Below are positions 8,683 through 11,456 of a stretch of 11,456 nt of DNA, piece after piece (the stretch's first letter is position 1; the number at the start of each line of letters is the position of its first letter). Below the pieces are notes generated by a model. That model did no database searches, was not told the DNA's origin, and saw only the letters and a list, made by a program, of their open reading frames with translations. This stretch comes from Chrysiogenia bacterium (GTDB lineage Bacteria; JAGRBM01), in NCBI GenBank assembly GCA_020434085.1, contig JAGRBM010000115.1:1-11456 (forward strand), given 5' to 3'. The position numbers were made by a program, and so were the translations under genes.

Positions 8683-9243
8683 CTACAAACCCTGTTTGGA
8701 GCCCGCTTCGGCCTCGCGGCGCAGGGCGCGCCGGCGGCGGAGGATCGGGATGATGATCGCGGGCGAGAACCCGTGGCGTTCCAGATAGGAGGCCAGGCGC
8801 CGTTCGGGCTTTTCCCACCAGCGCTCGCCGTAGCGGCGCTCCAATGCCGAGAGGGCCAGGTCCGCGGGTTTGTGCTGGGATTCGAGCAGCTCGCGCGCGT
8901 GGGCGCGGTTTTCATCCGAAAAGCCGTCCTTGCGCATCCGCGCGCTGAGCGCCGCGCCCCAGTAGCCGCGCTTTTCGGCCAGCTCGCTCATGCGCGACTC
9001 GGCCAGCCGCTTTTCGTTGAGAAAGCCCTCGCGCTTCAAACGCTCGACCACTTCGTCGACTTCGGCGGCCTCGTATTCCTTGCCTTCAAGGTAGCGGCGT
9101 AATCGGGATTCAGGAACCAGCGAGCGCGCCAGATAGGTCACCGCGCAGACAAGCGCGGTCGGGCGCTTGCGCCGCCCACGCTCCGACGGCGTTTCTTCCT
9201 CCGGCTCTTCCGGATGTTTTTCTGGCTTGGATGAGAGGCTCAT
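8683..9243 (-). CDS. recX: RecX-family regulatory protein
   Basis: A 186-residue small, highly charged, mostly helical protein of the RecX family, which binds RecA filaments and inhibits or modulates recombination and the SOS response. The core (about residues 29-165) shows the family's tandem three-helix repeats: ALVCAVTYLARSLVPESRLRRYL, then VDEVVERLKREGFLNEKRLAESRM, then GYWGAALSARMRKDGFSDENRA, and a third repeat ending YLERHGFSPAIIIPIL. The N-terminal 25 residues (acidic, EEPEEETPSERGRRKR) are a low-complexity extension. ATG 9241-9243 has only a poorly placed AAGGA upstream. It lies 39 bases after the pilT-like gene and before alaS. recX next to alaS is common in Proteobacteria, usually with recA, but recA is not in this window. 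Confidence 0.88.
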   Translation of the reverse strand: MSLSSKPEKHPEEPEEETPSERGRRKRPTALVCAVTYLARSLVPESRLRRYLEGKEYEAAEVDEVVERLKREGFLNEKRLAESRMSELAEKRGYWGAALSARMRKDGFSDENRAHARELLESQHKPADLALSALERRYGERWWEKPERRLASYLERHGFSPAIIIPILRRRRALRREAEAGSKQGL

Positions 9244-9282
9244 GGCCCGGGCTGGTCCTTAGGGCCGGGGGGCCGGGACTGG

Positions 9283-10521
9283 CTAGATGTCGAGTTCCAG
9301 ATCACCGCCGGATTCGAAGTCGCCGGAATCGAACTCCACGCCCGGCGCGGTCGATCCAGGGTTGGTCGTTCCGGCCGCCGGTTGCTGCTGCGCCGGGGGC
9401 TGCGCTTGGGGAATGGAACTGCCCGCTTCGTCGAAGGTCGAGTCGCTCGTTGCGCTGATGCCCGAGTAACGAAGCGCGAAATCGTCGGGGTTGGTGCTCT
9501 GGCGAAGGGCTTCTTCGTAGGTGATGCGCCCTGCGCGAAGGTGTTGCATGAGCGACTGGTCGAAGGTCTGCATGCCGTAGGTCTGGCCGCCCTTGGCCAT
9601 GGCGTCGCCGAGTTCCTTGACCTTTTCCTTGTCGGAGATGCAGTCGCGCGTGCGCGCAGTGGAGACGAGCACTTCGACCGCGGCAACGCGGCCCTGCCCG
9701 TCGACAGTCGGAACGAGGCGCTGCGATACGATGCCCTTGATGATCCCGGCGAGCTGCAGGCGCACCTGGTTCTGCTGGTAGGGCGGGAAGCTCGTCACGA
9801 TACGGGTGATCGTTTCCTGCGCGTCGAGGGTATGCAGGGTCGAGAACACCAGGTGGCCGGTTTCGGCCGCGGTGAGCGCGATCTCAATCGTCTCGAAGTC
9901 ACGCATTTCGCCCACGAGAATCACGTCGGGATCCTGGCGGAGCGCGGCGCGGAGCGCCGAGGCAAAGCCCACGGTGTCGAAGCCGACCTCGCGCTGGTTC
10001 ACGATGCTCTTTTTGTCGCGATGGAGGAATTCGATCGGGTCCTCAATCGTCATGATATGCGCGGTGCGGTGGCTGTTGATGAAATCGATCATCGCCGCCA
10101 GCGTGGTCGACTTGCCCGAACCGGTGGTGCCGGTCACCAGCACCAGGCCGCGCTCATTCGAGGACACTTTTTCAATGACCTTCGGCAGCAGAAGCTGGTC
10201 GATGGTCTTGATGCCGAAGGGAATGGAGCGAAGCACCATGCCGACGGTGCCGCGCTGCTGAAAGACGTTCACGCGAAAGCGCCCTAGGCCCGGCACGCCG
10301 TAGGCCAGATCGGCCTCGTTGCTCTGCTTGAACTTTTCCTTCTGCGCGTTGTTCATGATTCCGAAGGCCATCTTGTTGACCATTTCGGGAGTCAGGCGCG
10401 GCGCCTTCTTGAACGGGGTGAGCTTGCCCGAGATACGGAAGATCGGCGGAAGTCCGGCTTTGATGTGGACGTCCGATGCTTTGAGCTGCATGGCAGCTTT
10501 CAGGATGTCATTGAGTTCCAT
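9283..10521 (-). CDS. pilT: PilT/PilU-family type IV pilus retraction ATPase
   Basis: A hexameric secretion-type ATPase at the inner-membrane base of type IV pili that powers retraction for twitching motility and DNA uptake. The 412-residue product has the N-terminal PAS-like domain (residues 1-100), Walker A GTTGSGKST (131-139), Asp box TIEDPIEF (158-165), Walker B DPDVILVGEMRD (197-208) and His box TGHLVFSTLHT (221-231), all intact. Residues 315-352 (YGMQTFDQSLMQHLRAGRITYEEAL...) match PilT/PilU C-termini. An extra tail of about 55 residues follows, rich in Pro, Gln, Ser and Gly and ending acidic (FDSGDFESGGDLELDI); typical PilT is about 345-380 residues. The start is ATG at 10519-10521 with GAGGG about 5 bases upstream; a longer in-frame extension lacks support. 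It heads the minus-strand operon. PilT and PilU cannot be separated firmly from this sequence alone. Confidence 0.93.
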   Translation of the reverse strand: MELNDILKAAMQLKASDVHIKAGLPPIFRISGKLTPFKKAPRLTPEMVNKMAFGIMNNAQKEKFKQSNEADLAYGVPGLGRFRVNVFQQRGTVGMVLRSIPFGIKTIDQLLLPKVIEKVSSNERGLVLVTGTTGSGKSTTLAAMIDFINSHRTAHIMTIEDPIEFLHRDKKSIVNQREVGFDTVGFASALRAALRQDPDVILVGEMRDFETIEIALTAAETGHLVFSTLHTLDAQETITRIVTSFPPYQQNQVRLQLAGIIKGIVSQRLVPTVDGQGRVAAVEVLVSTARTRDCISDKEKVKELGDAMAKGGQTYGMQTFDQSLMQHLRAGRITYEEALRQSTNPDDFALRYSGISATSDSTFDEAGSSIPQAQPPAQQQPAAGTTNPGSTAPGVEFDSGDFESGGDLELDI

Positions 10522-10541
10522 CGATCCCTCACCCCCGACGC

Positions 10542-10704
10542 GGTGGCACCTTGCGTTGTTGAGCCCGGAAGGATACCCAGCGTCCGGTGAAAATCCAACG
10601 CCACGCAGCGGCACCGTCTTGCCCGAGTGCGTCAGGAACGCTAGGCATAGGGAAACGCATGGAGCAGCCCGTCGCGCCGCCTGCGGCGCAATTTCAGCGG
10701 CTGC
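10542..10704 (+). other. Structured leader of the redoxin gene, with cobalamin-riboswitch-like segments (tentative)
   Basis: The pilT-redoxin intergenic region contains strong secondary structure on the plus strand. CCGGTGAAAATCC (10584-10596) equals a core piece of cobalamin riboswitches. It is followed by CGCAGCGGCACCGT (10604-10617), loosely like the next conserved block, and by GTCAGGAACGCTAGGC (10631-10646), reminiscent of the downstream CAGGAnACCtGCC block. The usual AGGGAA block is not in its place 5' of the first element, though ATAGGGAA occurs 3' of the last. Downstream, GCGCCGC-CT-GCGGCGC (10674-10689) is a perfect hairpin nested inside GCAGCC/GGCTGC (10664-10669 with 10699-10704), just before the GGGAGG ribosome site. 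A B12-related identity is speculative; the hairpins are seen directly. Confidence 0.3.
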
Positions 10705-10718
10705 GCGTGGGAGGCGGC

Positions 10719-11249
10719 ATGTCCCTTTCAATCGGTTCGAGCGCCCCGGACTTCTCGCTCCCCGGCGTCGATGGTGAGACGTGGTCACTTTCATCCTTCG
10801 CCGAAAAGCCCGTGCTGGTGGTGATTTTTTCCTGCAACCACTGCCCCTACGTGGTGGCCTATGAAGAACGAATGACCCAGATCCAGCGCGATTATGCCGA
10901 GCGCGGCGTCCAGACCGTGGCCATCAATCCCAACAACGAAAAGTCCCACCCCGCCGACAGCTTCGAGAAAATGGTGCAACGGGCAAAGGACCGGGCGTTC
11001 AATTTCCCCTACCTGCGCGATGAATCCCAGGACGTTGCCCGCGCCTACGGCGCGCGCTTTACCCCGGAGATCTTCGCCTTCGACAAGGATCGAAAGCTCG
11101 CCTACCACGGCCGCATCGACGACAACTACGACGACCCCTTCGACGTGCGTCGCCACGACCTGCGCGAGGCCCTCGACGAAATGCTCGCCGGAAAGTCTGT
11201 CAGCGTTCCCGACACCGAGCCCATCGGGTGCTCGGTGAAGTGGAAGTAG
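10719..11249 (+). CDS. Thioredoxin-fold redoxin (AhpC/TSA family) with CNHC motif
   Basis: A 176-residue soluble thiol-redox protein of the AhpC/TSA-redoxin type found widely in bacteria. It has no signal peptide, so it is probably cytosolic. The fold begins IGSSAPDFSLPGVDGETWSL; the first strand leads to the CxxC site SCNHCPYV (Cys39, Cys42), followed by TVAINPNN, YLRDESQDVARAYGARFTPE with the cis-Pro (Pro116), and the family's characteristic end PIGCSVKWK with a third cysteine, Cys171. This whole pattern, including the IGCxxKW ending, identifies the subgroup, whose physiological substrate is not established. ATG 10719 has GGGAGG about 5 bases upstream; the in-frame extension to 10587 runs through the structured leader and is unlikely. 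It stands alone, diverging from pilT, with repeat DNA downstream. Confidence 0.9.
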   Translation: MSLSIGSSAPDFSLPGVDGETWSLSSFAEKPVLVVIFSCNHCPYVVAYEERMTQIQRDYAERGVQTVAINPNNEKSHPADSFEKMVQRAKDRAFNFPYLRDESQDVARAYGARFTPEIFAFDKDRKLAYHGRIDDNYDDPFDVRRHDLREALDEMLAGKSVSVPDTEPIGCSVKWK

Positions 11250-11267
11250 GGACGCCGGAGTTTCTTG

Positions 11268-11344
11268 CCACAGAGGGCACCGAGGTCACAGAGCAACGCA
11301 GCGAAGAGAAAACTAGCCACAGATGGCCACAGATGAACACGGAT
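11268..11344. repeat. Dispersed CCACAGAG / CCACAGATG-type repeat DNA
   Basis: Short related units recur in this non-coding stretch: CCACAGAG (11268-11275), TCACAGAG (11286-11293) and two tandem CCACAGATG copies (11317-11325 and 11327-11335), the last running into AACACGGAT. From general knowledge, sequences of this type (CCACAGAGGACACAGAG and CCACAGATGAACACGGAT) are scattered in intergenic DNA of many unrelated environmental bacteria. No reading frame or transposase is associated. It lies directly after the redoxin gene. Confidence 0.65.
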
Positions 11345-11366
11345 TGGAGAAGAGGAAACCGGAAAT

Positions 11367-11456
11367 TGTCATCCTGAACGGAGGCGCGCGGCGCCGAAGT
11401 GAAGGATCTCGGCCCTTCGCATGACGTTGAGATCCTTCGCTTCGCTCAGGATGACA
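11367..11456. repeat. Long imperfect inverted repeat (REP-like), cut by the window edge
   Basis: The left arm begins TGTCATCCTGAACGGAG (11367-11383) and ends GAAGTGAAGGATCT (11396-11409). The right arm, AGATCCTTCGCTTCGCTC (11430-11447) followed by AGGATGACA (11448-11456), reads on the opposite strand as TGTCATCCTGAGCG then AAGCGAAGGATCT. The arms match apart from a few substitutions and an extra GC-rich insertion (about 11384-11395) in the left arm, around a 20-base centre. This is the familiar TGTCATCCTGAGCGAAG-type palindromic element of environmental genomes. It could fold into a long hairpin and act as a terminator or as a repeat mobilised in trans. Confidence 0.75.

Noticed and set aside
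9382-10287. A 301-codon open frame opposite pilT, and similar antisense frames over bcp, recX, the acyltransferase and the redoxin gene
   Set aside because: Each lies wholly within a confidently identified gene on the other strand and shows no independent motifs or ribosome site.
10522-10718. c-di-GMP (GEMM) riboswitch in front of pilT on the minus strand
   Set aside because: It would suit a pilus gene, but the characteristic core blocks and tetraloop features were not found on that strand.
11268-11456. CRISPR array or insertion-sequence end
   Set aside because: Repeat units are short, uneven and irregularly spaced, with no uniform spacers and no transposase; dispersed intergenic repeats explain them better.

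Overview
This is a stretch of bacterial chromosome, GC-rich by eye (strong G/C preference at third codon positions), densely packed with ordinary protein genes. Nothing in it looks like a phage, plasmid, insertion sequence or CRISPR locus. A PilT-family ATPase, a RecX protein, alanyl-tRNA synthetase and an MGAT-like acyltransferase lie together, with a divergent SLC13-type transporter nearby. This suggests a Gram-negative, didermic environmental bacterium, perhaps of the deltaproteobacterial assemblage (Desulfobacterota/Myxococcota-like). The lineage is an inference; no rRNA or other phylogenetic marker was compared.

Layout. (1) Positions 1-180 are non-coding and carry a perfect-consensus sigma-70 promoter on the minus strand (55-82) firing out of the left edge. 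(2) A bcp-type peroxiredoxin gene lies on the minus strand (180-632). (3) A 266-base intergenic region separates it from a divergent plus-strand operon (899-4931). It holds a cluster of GGATTA repeats at about 10-bp intervals and a GC-rich hairpin. The operon contains an Rrf2-type regulator without cysteines, an unrecognised 400-residue alpha/beta protein, a divergent SLC13/DASS-like membrane transporter, a small UspA-like protein and a hotdog-fold thioesterase. (4) The converging minus-strand operon (10521 down to 4935) reads pilT-like ATPase, recX, alaS, MGAT-like acyltransferase; the last two overlap by 4 bases (GTGA). The two operons meet tail to tail with only three bases between their stop codons, inside a 13-base perfect palindrome that also looks like a weak terminator. 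(5) A thioredoxin-fold (redoxin) gene (10719-11249) runs divergently from pilT. Its upstream region has strong nested stem-loops and a segment resembling cobalamin riboswitch core motifs. (6) The right end (11268-11456) is dispersed-repeat DNA: CCACAGAG/CCACAGATG units, then a long imperfect inverted repeat cut by the window edge.

How the genes fit together. The minus-strand operon is housekeeping: type IV pilus retraction, RecA modulation, tRNA charging and lipid acylation. The plus-strand operon looks like a small, locally regulated unit: a regulator, an uncharacterised cytosolic protein, a membrane carrier with a companion Usp-like protein, and a thioesterase. Its substrate cannot be read from the sequence. 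Two thiol-redox proteins bracket the region but are not in shared operons. The least explained items are the 400-residue protein at 1367-2569, the altered ligand-site motifs of the transporter, the redoxin leader and the GGATTA cluster.
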